DNA of 64,000 nucleotides, taken from an uncultured Bacteroidales bacterium. GTDB taxonomy: Bacteria > Bacteroidota > Bacteroidia > Bacteroidales > WCHB1-69. Below are positions 19,206-28,918 of the stretch, piece by piece. Location of the stretch: positions 64,119 to 128,118 of the forward strand of contig CAJOFJ010000005.1 of assembly GCA_905233625.1 (NCBI GenBank), given 5' to 3'. The notes under the pieces are model-generated. The model made no database searches, had not been told where the DNA came from, and saw nothing but the letters and a program-made list of their open reading frames with translations. Position 1 is the stretch's first letter, and the number at the start of each line of letters is the position of its first letter. A program made the position numbers and the translations under genes.

Positions 19206-19973
19206 TTATTTTTGATGGCAAATAATATAATCTGTCATCACGCGGTAAATGTCTTTTAACTGGTCATCATGTAAAGCATTCAGATGAAATTGGATAATAT
19301 TCTGGTCACCACGCTGTGCAGGACCGGTTTGTGCATCATGTGGATTCATGGTTTTCACCTTGTCCATCGTATTTTGCAGCAATGGCAGAATCATCTGCCA
19401 ATTGATATCATGTTCCCGTAAGATATCGTAGGCGATGGCATACATCGCGTTGGTGAAGTTACATCCGAAAATGGCAGCCCGGTGCAACACCAAGCGTTGT
19501 GACTCGTCCAGCAGCTGGGCGGTGGAACTCAAACTTTTAGCTAATGCAAGCAGCTCTTTTCCAACTATTTCATTATTAGCCTCCACACACAACGGCACTA
19601 CAACATCCTCAAAATCCATGTTCTTATTCACACTCTGATAGGGGTACAAAATACCGTAGTTGTCGGCGTATGGCTCAAAAATACGCATCGACAAGGAGCC
19701 TGCAGTGTGGGCAGCCAAGGGAAGGCGAAATGGCAACTGCTGTAACAGAGTCCCATAACTGTCATCTTTAACGGAAAAGAGGTACAAATCACTATCCGAC
19801 GACAAATCCTTGATATTGTCAATGGCTATTGAGCCAGCTTTTTCCGCCAAGGCCTCAGCATGACTAAGCTGGCGGCTGTAAATTTGGCTTATCTTCAGCC
19901 CTGCATTTTTCAACGCGTATACCAGCCAATGGGCCATATTACCCGAACCAAAGAGTGTAACTTTTTCTATCAT
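19206..19973 (-). CDS. Rossmann-fold DUF2520 oxidoreductase-like protein
   Basis: 255 residues. The N-terminal Rossmann domain with VTLFGSGNMAHWLVYAL (about 5-20) resembles pyrroline-5-carboxylate reductase and F420-dependent oxidoreductases. The C-terminal helical part (about 125-245, LHRAAIFGCNFTNAMYAIAYDIL and GPAQRGD) is DUF2520. The family is near-universal in Bacteroidota but its substrate is unknown. It lies between dnaE (6 nt) and the patatin gene, all on the minus strand, so the three are probably co-transcribed. Confidence 0.85.
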   Translation of the reverse strand: MIEKVTLFGSGNMAHWLVYALKNAGLKISQIYSRQLSHAEALAEKAGSIAIDNIKDLSSDSDLYLFSVKDDSYGTLLQQLPFRLPLAAHTAGSLSMRIFEPYADNYGILYPYQSVNKNMDFEDVVVPLCVEANNEIVGKELLALAKSLSSTAQLLDESQRLVLHRAAIFGCNFTNAMYAIAYDILREHDINWQMILPLLQNTMDKVKTMNPHDAQTGPAQRGDQNIIQFHLNALHDDQLKDIYRVMTDYIICHQK

Positions 19974-19979
19974 AGTTAT

Positions 19980-22900
19980 TTATCCCAATTTAATCTCGTA
20001 AGAAAACGGCAAATGCAGATTCCGGACAAAAGTTTCAGGATTGATTTTCACTTGGGTATTCTGAAAGTTAGACGAATACTGACCCTTGCGCTCATATATT
20101 TTAATCATCAACGGCACCTTGGCCTGTTCCTGCGAAGCCTTGATCACCTCATTGATCAAATGTGCATTATTGGCCGACACATCATCAATGCCCATTTCCA
20201 AAGTCACCGAGCGGCACAAATGCTCGTAAGCATCACTTAAGTAGCAGATATCCACTGGTTTCTGATTATAAAATGCTGGTCCTTGATAATCTTTTCCCAT
20301 AAATCGTTTGTCGATCTTCATTCGGACAAGCACCATCTTACCTGGTTCCAACAAATGCTTGTACTTGGTAAAATCCTCGCTGAAAAGACGCCAAGTCCAG
20401 CTGGAGTCATAATCCTCAAAGGTAACCACGCCCATATCCTTGCCTGTTTTGGTTTGGGTTTCGTTAACCGCCACAACCATCGCCGCAAACTTGACATCCT
20501 TGCCAATATGTTTCTCAAAGAAATCAGCATCTTTGAATTGCTCCAACTTCGTATTGGTATAGTGTTTAATAATCAGCTTGAACATGTCGAGCGGATGGCC
20601 GGAGATATAGAAACCTGCCACATCTTTTTCAAACTGCACCTTTTCGATGTCGTTCCATGGCTCGCACTTCGGCAGTTCGGGCATCAATTCTGCGGCAATC
20701 TCGGGCTGATCGTCAAAAATGGAGAACTGTCCCTGGGTATTCTGACTTTTGGTCACATAGGCGACCATTTTCTCAATGAAATTCTTATCACCGCCCTCTG
20801 TGGCGAACAACTGTGCCCGGTGCATGCCTGAGAAGCAGTCGAAAGCACCGCCATAGGCCAGCGACTCAATCACACGGCGGTTACAGTTGCGCAAGTCCAC
20901 ACGGTTCATGAAATCGAAGAAATCCTTGTATGGGCCATTTTTCTCACGTTCACCCACAATACTGTCCACTGCGCCATGTCCCACGCCCTTGAGTGCCGCC
21001 AAGCCAAAGCGTATATTACCCTCCTTATTTACACTGAACGACAACTCCGACTCGTTGATATCCGGTCCAAGCACCTTGATATCATGTTTTTGCGTATCCT
21101 CAATAAAGGCACTGATTTTGTCCATGCTGTCAAGGTTATTGGTCAAGTTGGCCGCCATAAACTCTGCCGGATAATGCGCCTTCAGATAAGCTGTCTGATA
21201 GGCCACCCAAGAATAGCACGTTGCATGCGACTTGTTGAAAGCGTAAGAAGCGAACTTCTCCCAGTCGGCCCAGATTTTCTCCAAAATCTTCGGATCATGA
21301 CCATTTTTCGTACCTCGAGACAAGAATTCCGGCTTCAAATAATCCAGTTTATCTTTCTGCTTTTTACCCATGGCCTTACGCAGGGTATCGGATTCGCCAC
21401 GGGTAAAGTTGGCCAACAGTCGCGACAGCAACATCACCTGCTCCTGATAGACAGTAATACCGTATGTATCTTTCAGATAGCGTTCCATCACGGGAATATC
21501 ATACTTGATTTCCTCCCTACCCTGCTTTCGATCAATAAACTGCGGAATATAATCCATGGGGCCGGGACGATAAAGAGCGTTCATTGCGATCAAATCCTCA
21601 AACTTACTCGGTTTCAGCTCTTTAAGATACTTTTGCATTCCTGCGGATTCAAACTGGAACGTGGCCACTGTATCGCCGTTACAAAACAATTGGTATGTCA
21701 GCTCATCATCCAATGGAATATTGTCAATATCAACATCTTCCCCTTTGGATTTCTTGATATTTCTCAAAGCCTCTTTGATGATGGACAATGTTTTCAGTCC
21801 CAAGAAATCCATTTTAATCAAGCCGACATCTTCCACCACAGAGCCTTCGTACTGGGTAACCAGCACCTTTCCTTCGCTTTCCTTGTCCTCGATGGTAGCC
21901 AAGGGCGCAAAATTGGTCAGATCGTCCGCACCGATAATGACACCACATGCGTGAATACCTATTTGACGTACGGTGCCCTCCAGTTCAGCGGCATAATGCA
22001 AAATATCGTGTACTTTCTGCGAGCCATTTTCGTAGGCATCCTTCAGTTCCGGCACCAATTTCAGGCAGCTCTCGATTGTCACCTTGGGAGCCTTCTTTGT
22101 TTTCGGGTCTTCGGGAAAGCGGTCGGGCACCAACTTCGCCAAGCGGTTAGCTTCCTGTAGTTCAAGGTCTTCTACTCGTGCCACATCCTTGATACTCGAC
22201 TTAGTGGCCATGGTGCCGTAGGTAATAATATGGGCAACGCGTTCCTGTCCATATTTTTTCGTAATCCAATCCAAAATCTTATAGCGACCCTCATCATCGA
22301 AGTCCACGTCGATATCAGGCAGGGAAATACGGTCTGGATTCAGGAAACGCTCGAATAGCAAATCGTATTTCAGCGGATCCACATCCGTGATTTTCAAACA
22401 GTAAGCCACTACTGACCCTGCGGCGGAGCCACGGCCGGGGCCTACCGACACGCCCATTTCACGCGCAGCGGCAATAAAATCCTGCACGATCAGGAAGTAG
22501 CCAGGGAAACCCATATTTCGCATCACACTCAGCTCAAAGTCAATGCGTTCCATTACATCTTCCGGAACAGGGTCGCCATAGCGTTTGCGAGCACCCTCCA
22601 AAGTCAGCTTCCGCAGGTAATCCGCCTCCAGCTTAATACGATACACACGTTCGATGCCACCCAGCTTCTGGATTCTCCCAGCACCTTCGGCATCGGCCTC
22701 AAACTCAACCTTCAAATCCTCTTCAGTAAAGCGTTCCTTGTATTGCTCCACAGTGCCAAAAGACTCCGGGATGTCAAACTCCGGCATGATAGGATCGTGT
22801 TTCAGCTTGAATGCCTCCACCTTGTCCACAATTTCCTGTGTATTGGCCAAAGCCTCAGGCACATCAGAAAAGATAGCTTCCATCTCCTCAGGTGATTTCA

Positions 22901-23882
22901 GCCACTCCTGCTTGGTATAATGCAAGCGGTCGGCATCGCTCATCTTTTTGCCAGTACTCAAGCATATCAGGTGGTCGTGAGCCTCGCCATGCTCTTCCAG
23001 CACAAAATGCACATCATTGGTAGCTATCAGCTTAACACCCGTCTCCAAGGCCAGCTTCAGCAAAGCCTCGTTCACCACTTTCTGATGTTCATACACCTCC
23101 TTGTCTCCACCTGGTTTATCGGTTTTATGTCGCTGTAATTCAAGATAATAATCCTCGCCAAAGATACTCTTATACCATAAAACAATCTGCTTTGCCTTTT
23201 CATAGTCGCCGTTATAGATAGCTCTGGGGACCTCACCTGCCAGACAAGCTGACGCCACAATCAGTCCCTCATGGTATTTTTCAAGCAATTCGTGATCGAT
23301 ACGAGGTTTATAATGATAGCCCTCCGTCCATCCCGATGAGATAATTTTGCACAAATTGTGATAACCTGTCTCATTTTTTGCCAACAGCACCAAGTGGTTG
23401 CCGTAGCCGTTCTCCTTGCCGGTGCATATCAGGCGGCTGCCCTCCGGGTTTGTTTTGGTTTCTTTAGCCACATACGCCTCACAGCCGAAAATCGGTTTGA
23501 ATATGCGTTGTTTTGCCGCCGCCAACTTGGCACGACATTCCTCTAATTTTTGCTGATATTCTTGAGATGGTGCGGAAGCCGTTTCCACATTGCCAGGAGC
23601 ATTAGCGTTCTCTGCACCCGCTGTCAACTCAGCCTTTGACTCAGTTTGTTTTTGCAACTCCTCCAATTCTTTTTCAAGATCTTTGATCTCCCCTTTCACA
23701 GACTTGTTGTGTTTGTCTACAAAATCGAAGAACTCTTTGATGCCAAACATATTTCCGTGGTCGGTGACCGCCATTGAATTCATGCCGGTTTCGAGGCAGC
23801 GTTTCACCAAGCCGGAAATGGTTGACATGCCGTCAAGTATTGAATAATAGGTATGTACGTGGAGATGCGTAAACTTTGCCAT
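19980..23882 (-). CDS. dnaE: DNA polymerase III subunit alpha
   Basis: 1300 residues, the replicative polymerase. The N-terminal PHP domain starts with HLHVHTYYSILDG and AVTDHGNMFG. Polymerase motifs are GPGRGSAAGS (about 478-487) and the catalytic PDIDVDFDDEGR (about 522-533). An HhH/OB-type C-terminus follows. The PHP domain is interrupted at about 58-130 by a charged coiled-coil and Ala-rich insertion (KDLEKELEELQKQ, later YQQKLEECRAKLAAAKQ) before PIFGCEAYVA. ATG at 23882 follows a strong promoter. Confidence 0.97.
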   Translation of the reverse strand: MAKFTHLHVHTYYSILDGMSTISGLVKRCLETGMNSMAVTDHGNMFGIKEFFDFVDKHNKSVKGEIKDLEKELEELQKQTESKAELTAGAENANAPGNVETASAPSQEYQQKLEECRAKLAAAKQRIFKPIFGCEAYVAKETKTNPEGSRLICTGKENGYGNHLVLLAKNETGYHNLCKIISSGWTEGYHYKPRIDHELLEKYHEGLIVASACLAGEVPRAIYNGDYEKAKQIVLWYKSIFGEDYYLELQRHKTDKPGGDKEVYEHQKVVNEALLKLALETGVKLIATNDVHFVLEEHGEAHDHLICLSTGKKMSDADRLHYTKQEWLKSPEEMEAIFSDVPEALANTQEIVDKVEAFKLKHDPIMPEFDIPESFGTVEQYKERFTEEDLKVEFEADAEGAGRIQKLGGIERVYRIKLEADYLRKLTLEGARKRYGDPVPEDVMERIDFELSVMRNMGFPGYFLIVQDFIAAAREMGVSVGPGRGSAAGSVVAYCLKITDVDPLKYDLLFERFLNPDRISLPDIDVDFDDEGRYKILDWITKKYGQERVAHIITYGTMATKSSIKDVARVEDLELQEANRLAKLVPDRFPEDPKTKKAPKVTIESCLKLVPELKDAYENGSQKVHDILHYAAELEGTVRQIGIHACGVIIGADDLTNFAPLATIEDKESEGKVLVTQYEGSVVEDVGLIKMDFLGLKTLSIIKEALRNIKKSKGEDVDIDNIPLDDELTYQLFCNGDTVATFQFESAGMQKYLKELKPSKFEDLIAMNALYRPGPMDYIPQFIDRKQGREEIKYDIPVMERYLKDTYGITVYQEQVMLLSRLLANFTRGESDTLRKAMGKKQKDKLDYLKPEFLSRGTKNGHDPKILEKIWADWEKFASYAFNKSHATCYSWVAYQTAYLKAHYPAEFMAANLTNNLDSMDKISAFIEDTQKHDIKVLGPDINESELSFSVNKEGNIRFGLAALKGVGHGAVDSIVGEREKNGPYKDFFDFMNRVDLRNCNRRVIESLAYGGAFDCFSGMHRAQLFATEGGDKNFIEKMVAYVTKSQNTQGQFSIFDDQPEIAAELMPELPKCEPWNDIEKVQFEKDVAGFYISGHPLDMFKLIIKHYTNTKLEQFKDADFFEKHIGKDVKFAAMVVAVNETQTKTGKDMGVVTFEDYDSSWTWRLFSEDFTKYKHLLEPGKMVLVRMKIDKRFMGKDYQGPAFYNQKPVDICYLSDAYEHLCRSVTLEMGIDDVSANNAHLINEVIKASQEQAKVPLMIKIYERKGQYSSNFQNTQVKINPETFVRNLHLPFSYEIKLG

Positions 23883-23900
23883 AATACAAATTTTAGGTTA

Positions 23901-23931
23901 CAAAGATAAGATTTTTTTGCATAGCGAACAA
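23901..23931 (-). promoter_or_regulatory. dnaE promoter
   Basis: On the minus strand TTG (23931-23929), 20-nt spacer, TATCTTTG (23908-23901), ending 18 nt before the dnaE ATG. Confidence 0.75.
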
Positions 23932-23992
23932 GGGGCCACAATATTTTTTTGTGGCAAAAATAAAAAACGTCTATGCAAGAAAAAGGGATAGG

Positions 23993-26263
23993 TTAAATTT
24001 TTTCCGGCAAACTGTCCTTTAAATAGGGGGCGGTTATGGATTCTGAAGAGGATAGCATCTGGGCAGGGGTACCTGCAAAAAGCAGTCGGCCACCTTTCTC
24101 ACCGCCACCGGGGCCCAATTCTATGAGATAATCGGCCTCCTTCATCACGTCGAGGCTATGCTCAATCAGAATCAGCGTATTACCGGCATCGGTCATCTCA
24201 TGGAACAGTTTCAGCAGGCGATGCACATCGTCCAGATGCAAGCCGTCTGTCGGTTCATCGATGATAAAGACCTCTCCCTTGCGGTGCAGTTGATCGGCCA
24301 GTTTGATGCGCTGCAGCTCTCCCCCACTCAAGGTGGTCATGGTCTGGTTGAGATGCAGATAACCCAAACCCACCTTGTTCAGTGCCTGCAACTGTGGCTG
24401 GAACGGCTGACCCTCGAAGAAGTCCACAGCCTCTTCCACCGACAGGTCCATCACTTCGGCAATATTCTTTCCTTTATACTGATACTGAAGCACTTCCTTG
24501 GCATAACGAGTACCATGGCACAGCTCACAAACGGTTTCGATAGACTCCATAAAAGCCATATCTGAGACGATGACCCCTTTGCCACCGCAGGCGGGACAAG
24601 CCCCTTTGGAGTTGAAAGAAAACAGTTGCATATTCTGCTTGTTGGCCTGGGCGAAAAGCTTGCGTATAGGGTCGGAAATTTCCAGGTAAGTAGCTGGCGT
24701 AGAGCGCAAATTAATGCCAATATTTTTCTGTCCGATAAAGATGGTCTCTCGGTCGCAATGGGTCTGGAAAAACTCCATCAGGGAGCTTTTACCCGAGCCT
24801 GCCACACCAGCGATGACGGTCATCACGCCCTGCGGAATGTCCACCGACAAATCCTTGAGATTGTGCAAATCGGCATGACGCACCGGAAACCAGCCCTGAG
24901 GCTGCCTTGTCTGAGTTTTGAAGGATGATTTATGGCGCAGCATGCGTCCCGTGATGGTGTCCGAGGCCAACAGCTCAGGATAAGAACCTTCGAACATGAT
25001 TTCGCCACCATGACTGCCTGCCATCGGACCCATATCCACAATATGGTCGGCCATGGCGATAATTTCGCGGTGGTGCTCCACAATGAGCACGGTATTGCCA
25101 TGGTCACGAAGATGCCGCAACGATTTTTTCAAACGGGTGATATCCTGCGGATGCAATCCCACACTGGGCTCGTCGAGCACGTAAGCCATATCGGTCAGGG
25201 CTGAGTTGATATATTTGGCAATTTTGATACGCTGCGCCTCACCCCCCGACAAAGTGCCTGTGCCACGGCTTAACGACAGATAGCCCAGACCTATATTATT
25301 GAGTGCCTGAACACGCCTCAGCAGTTCACGCTTGAGATCCACTGCCAACGGATCGTCGATGGCGGTGATGAATGCCTCCAATTCGGAAATCGGCATATCC
25401 CCCACTTCGGCAATATTCTTGCCATTGATGCGGCAGGAGCGTATTTTCTCATTGAGACGTGTGCCTTTGCAATCGGGGCAAGTACCCATGGTAAGCATCG
25501 GATTCAGCACAGCGGCATGCAAGAGCCCCTCTTCCGAATTAATGATACTTCGATACATACGGGGTATAAGCCCTTCGTATTTTGCGGTTTTTGGCCAATT
25601 GGAGGGCGGATTCTTCAGCTTTATCTGGGGAGAATTCAGAAACAAATCCAGTTCTTCCGGCGAATAGTCCTTGATTTTCTTGTCCAGGTCGAATAAACCG
25701 CTATGGGCATATCGAATCCAGCGCCAGCCTCCTTTTCCAAAAGCAATATAATGAATAGTATCCTCATCGTTAAGGGACTTGTCGAAATCCACCAGCTTGT
25801 GGATGTCCAGTTCGCGGATTTCACCCAAGCCGGCACAACGGGGACAGCTGCCTGCGGGATGATTGAAAGAGAAGGTGTCGGAATAGCCCACAAAAGGCTT
25901 GCCCACACGCGAAAACAGCAGTCGCAGCAAGGCCTGGATATCGGTATAGGTACCCACTGTCGAGCGGCTGTTTGAGGAGGGTTTCTTCTGATCGATGACG
26001 ATGGTCACCGGCATATTGTTGATGCGCTCCACCTTAGGGCGACCATATTTGGGCAGGTACTGCTGCACAAACGACGGGAAGGTCTCGTTGAGTTCTCGGC
26101 GGCTCTCGGCGGCAATAGTGTCAAGGCACAGCGAGGACTTCCCCGAACCCGAAACGCCTGTAAAAACCGTAATCTGGCCCTTGGGAATCCGCAAAGAAAC
26201 GCTTTTCAGATTGTTCTCCGTAGCACGGATAACTTCGATATGATCAGAGTTTTGGAAAGACAT
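23993..26263 (-). CDS. UvrA-like ABC ATPase (UvrA2 type) lacking the UvrB-binding domain
   Basis: 756 residues against about 940 for UvrA. Two ABC cassettes are complete: Walker A GVSGSGKSS (about 35) and GVAGSGKSS (about 490), signatures LSGGEAQRI and LSGGELQRI, Walker B VLDEPSVGLHP and IIDEPTDGLHLDD. Zinc-binding Cys pairs appear as CPRCAGLGE, CPDCKGTR, CPACGGKG and CELCHGTR. The region after the first Walker A goes straight from RPKVERINNMPVTIVIDQK to TVGTYTDIQ, so the UvrB-binding insert is missing. Such paralogues are linked to tolerance of DNA-intercalating compounds rather than canonical excision repair. ATG 26263 preferred; 26275 also possible. Confidence 0.88.
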   Translation of the reverse strand: MSFQNSDHIEVIRATENNLKSVSLRIPKGQITVFTGVSGSGKSSLCLDTIAAESRRELNETFPSFVQQYLPKYGRPKVERINNMPVTIVIDQKKPSSNSRSTVGTYTDIQALLRLLFSRVGKPFVGYSDTFSFNHPAGSCPRCAGLGEIRELDIHKLVDFDKSLNDEDTIHYIAFGKGGWRWIRYAHSGLFDLDKKIKDYSPEELDLFLNSPQIKLKNPPSNWPKTAKYEGLIPRMYRSIINSEEGLLHAAVLNPMLTMGTCPDCKGTRLNEKIRSCRINGKNIAEVGDMPISELEAFITAIDDPLAVDLKRELLRRVQALNNIGLGYLSLSRGTGTLSGGEAQRIKIAKYINSALTDMAYVLDEPSVGLHPQDITRLKKSLRHLRDHGNTVLIVEHHREIIAMADHIVDMGPMAGSHGGEIMFEGSYPELLASDTITGRMLRHKSSFKTQTRQPQGWFPVRHADLHNLKDLSVDIPQGVMTVIAGVAGSGKSSLMEFFQTHCDRETIFIGQKNIGINLRSTPATYLEISDPIRKLFAQANKQNMQLFSFNSKGACPACGGKGVIVSDMAFMESIETVCELCHGTRYAKEVLQYQYKGKNIAEVMDLSVEEAVDFFEGQPFQPQLQALNKVGLGYLHLNQTMTTLSGGELQRIKLADQLHRKGEVFIIDEPTDGLHLDDVHRLLKLFHEMTDAGNTLILIEHSLDVMKEADYLIELGPGGGEKGGRLLFAGTPAQMLSSSESITAPYLKDSLPEKI

Positions 26264-26275
26264 AACAATTAACAT

Positions 26276-26495
26276 TATTTTAGGGGGGGGAGTTTCGGGC
26301 TATACCCTCAAGGGGAGTTTCGCACTTCGTGCTCAAGGGGAGTCTCGCTGAACTCGAGGGGAGTTTAAATTCCCCTTCTATAAGAAGGGGTGGCCGAAGG
26401 CCGGGGTAGTGATTCTGAATTTTGAATTTTGAATTTTGAATTTTGAATTCTGAATTACTAACCCCTAATCACTGTAACCTGTAACCTGACACCTG
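26276..26495. repeat. Composite intergenic repeat block
   Basis: In order: three GGGGAGT-family units (26284-26366) with hairpin cores GGGCTATACCC, GCACTTCGTGC and CGCTGAACTCG. Then one copy of the paired-hairpin element (26370-26409; CCCCTTCTATAAGAAGGGG and GGCCGAAGGCC). Then an ATTTTGA heptamer array (26412-26460) and GTAACCT heptamers (26475-26495) that reach the next stop codon. Confidence 0.85.
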
Positions 26496-28199
26496 TCAAG
26501 TGGTCAGTTTCACCTGCGTATGGGCCTCTACCACGTTGATAGCGTAGTCGCCCAGTTTCTCGCTGTCACCAATGATATCCATGTAGTTTACACCGGTCTG
26601 ATAATCATATTTCTTATCATTGACATCCACTACATTGTTCTCTTTCAGTTGGGTGCGGTAATTGTTGATTTCATTTTCGATATTCAATGACTCGTGAGGA
26701 TCCAGCTGATTATCTGTATCGGCCAGAATCTTTTCCATCTGGGTCAGCGCATTGTCGCAAAGATTCCACATGTGATGGATATGGCCCAGCTGGTCTTCTG
26801 TAAACTTCTCCTTTGCCTTGAACTTTCTGTTGATTACGCGGCTCATATTATAGCAGCTGTCGCAGATACTTTCAATTTCAGAAATTTCACGTAACATACA
26901 GCGTATCTGCATCTTACTTTCACCGCTCAACTTACCCTCCGACACACGGTTCAGGTAATTGGCGATTTCCACCTCCATATTATCGCTGATACCTTCGTAT
27001 TTCTCGATGCGTGCGAAAAGTTTGGAGAAATCGTCGCCGTTCTCTAATTTCAGCAATTCAGGCACAAAGCCGAACATACGGTGGGCACGCATGGCGAAAT
27101 GGTTGATTTCCTTGCGAGCCTCCAGCAGCGACAACTCCGCCGTGGAGAGCAACCCTCCTGAGATAAATCGCAGACGCATATCCTCATCCTCCTCACCGCC
27201 AGAGATGATTTTGCATACGAACTTTTCAAGTAACGGGATGAACCATACAAGTATCAGCACGTTACAAACATTGAAAGCGGTATGGAAGGCACACAGCGCA
27301 TAATTGATACGTTCGGCAGCGTTCGGATCCTGCGATACATCGGCTTTGGTGTCATAGCCCACGACAGAACAAACCAGAGAAATAAACGGCCTGAACACTA
27401 ACAGCACCCAGCAGACCCCGAACAAGTTGAAAGTGAGGTGCGAAAGGGCTGCACGACGGGCAGAAGGATTGGCCTTCAGTGCCACAATATTGGAAGTGAT
27501 GGTCGTACCGATATTTTCACCTAATACCAAAGCGATTCCCTGGTAGATGTCGGCTACACCGGTGGAGCACAAAATCATCGTGATGGCCATAATTGCCACG
27601 GACGACTGCACACAAACGGTCAGCACACCACCTATCAACATGAAGATCAAGTAGGAAAAGAAGCCCAAATTGGCAGTGGACACAAAGAAATTCATCACCA
27701 TGTCGTTATGTGGCAAGTCCATGGCGATAGCGTTCTCCCTCAATGTGGCGATACCCAAAAACAGGAAGGAAAAACCGAAGATAAACTCACCAAATGACTT
27801 GGCCCCGGTGCTTTTCATATACGACATGGCCAATCCCAGCGCAAACAAGGGAAAGACCAAGGCAGACATAGGGATGCTGAAACCGAAAAGGGCAATAATC
27901 CATGCCGTAACGGTGGTACCGATGTTGGCACCCATAATTACCGAAATTGCCTGGGTAAGAGTCAGCAAACCCGCATTGACAAAGCTAACGGTAAGCACCG
28001 TAGTGGCCGTGGAGGACTGTACCGCGGTGGTAACCAAAGCGCCCGAGCAAATACCTGTGAACCGATTGGTGGTCATGGTGCCCAGCACTTTACGCAGGCC
28101 GCCACCCGTAAGTTTTTGCAGTGCCTCGCTCATCATCTTCATACCGAACATCAGCAGAGCCAGGCAGCCTACAAGTTTCAAGAACGTGAATAAGGTCAT
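26496..28199 (-). CDS. Na/Pi cotransporter family protein with PhoU-like tail
   Basis: 567 residues. Two inverted Na/Pi-cotransport repeats in the first 330 residues, each with the QSS motif: AVQSSTATTVLTVSF and VQSSVAIMAIT. Helices continue to about 335, followed by a soluble helical domain (about 350-567) of PhoU type. Imports phosphate with Na+ at the inner membrane (family knowledge). No pho-type operator was recognised. A TATATTTG -7 box is at 28287-28280. Confidence 0.9.
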   Translation of the reverse strand: MTLFTFLKLVGCLALLMFGMKMMSEALQKLTGGGLRKVLGTMTTNRFTGICSGALVTTAVQSSTATTVLTVSFVNAGLLTLTQAISVIMGANIGTTVTAWIIALFGFSIPMSALVFPLFALGLAMSYMKSTGAKSFGEFIFGFSFLFLGIATLRENAIAMDLPHNDMVMNFFVSTANLGFFSYLIFMLIGGVLTVCVQSSVAIMAITMILCSTGVADIYQGIALVLGENIGTTITSNIVALKANPSARRAALSHLTFNLFGVCWVLLVFRPFISLVCSVVGYDTKADVSQDPNAAERINYALCAFHTAFNVCNVLILVWFIPLLEKFVCKIISGGEEDEDMRLRFISGGLLSTAELSLLEARKEINHFAMRAHRMFGFVPELLKLENGDDFSKLFARIEKYEGISDNMEVEIANYLNRVSEGKLSGESKMQIRCMLREISEIESICDSCYNMSRVINRKFKAKEKFTEDQLGHIHHMWNLCDNALTQMEKILADTDNQLDPHESLNIENEINNYRTQLKENNVVDVNDKKYDYQTGVNYMDIIGDSEKLGDYAINVVEAHTQVKLTT

Positions 28200-28279
28200 C
28201 TTCGACTATATTGGAAAATAATTATTTTTGTCCCGAAAATCCCTATTACAATGTGCAAAGTGACTTTCAAAACGCACGG

Positions 28280-28287
28280 CAAATATA
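28280..28287 (-). promoter_or_regulatory. -7 box for the Na/Pi cotransporter gene
   Basis: TATATTTG on the minus strand, 80 nt before the ATG at 28199. Confidence 0.5.
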
Positions 28288-28359
28288 GCAATAAAATGTG
28301 GATAAAAAACAAAAAAAAACAATTACTTCACACGTTACTGATTGTATTGAAAATTTTTG

Positions 28360-28367
28360 TAATTTTG
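28360..28367 (+). promoter_or_regulatory. -7 box of the tRNA-Met promoter
   Basis: TAATTTTG, 18 nt before the tRNA. No TTG at ideal spacing; nearby TTGs at 28342 and 28347 give shorter spacers. Confidence 0.5.
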
Positions 28368-28385
28368 CAGCCGCTTTTCAAAGCA

Positions 28386-28459
28386 GGTCCCATAGCTCAG
28401 TTGGTTAGAGCAGCTGACTCATAATCAGCGGGTCCTTGGTTCGAGCCCGAGTGGGACCA
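28386..28459 (+). tRNA. tRNA-Met (anticodon CAT), elongator type
   Basis: Cloverleaf with acceptor GGTCCCA/TGGGACC, D arm GCTCAGTTGGTTAGAGC, anticodon stem GCTGA/TCAGC around CTCATAA (anticodon CAT) and T arm GGTTCGAGCC. The 1-72 pair is G-C, so it is not the initiator. A CAT tRNA-Ile2 carrying lysidine cannot be excluded by eye. CCA not encoded. Confidence 0.93.
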
Positions 28460-28463
28460 CAAC

Positions 28464-28497
28464 AAAAAAGCCTGAAAAATTTTCAGGCTTTTTTTGT
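28464..28497 (+). terminator. Terminator after tRNA-Met
   Basis: AAAAAAGCCTGAAAA pairs with TTTTCAGGCTTTTTT; the hairpin is nearly symmetrical, so it could also end the convergent lipoprotein gene whose stop lies at 28497. Confidence 0.92.
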
Positions 28498-28739
28498 TAA
28501 TCTTTCACGCAATCCTTATATTGCCTTGTCAAATCCGCACGCTCACGTCCTATCTTATACAACTGATCGTGCAACATCATCGAGTCAATGCCCCCCTGCT
28601 CATAACGAAGGCTCCATGCCGCCTCCGACTGGTCGTAATATTGCATAATATCATTGTAATACTGACATTTTTCTTTCTTGCAGGAAACCGCAATTATAAA
28701 CAGAACTGCCAAAACGATCGGTACACTTGCCTTTTTCAT
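28497..28739 (-). CDS. Small hypothetical lipoprotein
   Basis: 80 residues from ATG 28739; an upstream extension to 28841 crosses the promoter and is rejected. Signal peptide with lipobox IAVSC (Cys about 19), then KKEKCQYYNDIMQYYDQSE, a short, charged, probably helical body with a second and a late Cys (YKDCVKD). No family recognised. A TATTTTTG -7 box lies at 28771-28764, divergent from the TolC-family gene. Confidence 0.7.
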   Translation of the reverse strand: MKKASVPIVLAVLFIIAVSCKKEKCQYYNDIMQYYDQSEAAWSLRYEQGGIDSMMLHDQLYKIGRERADLTRQYKDCVKD

Positions 28740-28854
28740 TTTCCTCCTATATAAATGATTCAGCAAAAATACAAAAAATTGCTGACAAAAAAGCAAATTC
28801 GGAGTTGTTTTATGATTGATTTCCTGAAATGTACCATACATAAAGAAATTTTGT

Positions 28855-28862
28855 TAAATTTG
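28855..28862 (+). promoter_or_regulatory. -7 box for the TolC-family gene
   Basis: TAAATTTG, 56 nt before the ATG at 28919. It faces the lipoprotein promoter box at 28771-28764. Confidence 0.45.
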
Positions 28863-28918
28863 CATTTTTATGTACTTCATGTTCAACAAAAATATAAAAC
28901 ACTGATAAACAGAAAATT

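Noticed and set aside
28386..28459. Initiator tRNA
   Set aside because: Positions 1 and 72 pair (G-C) and the anticodon stem lacks the three G-C pairs of initiators.
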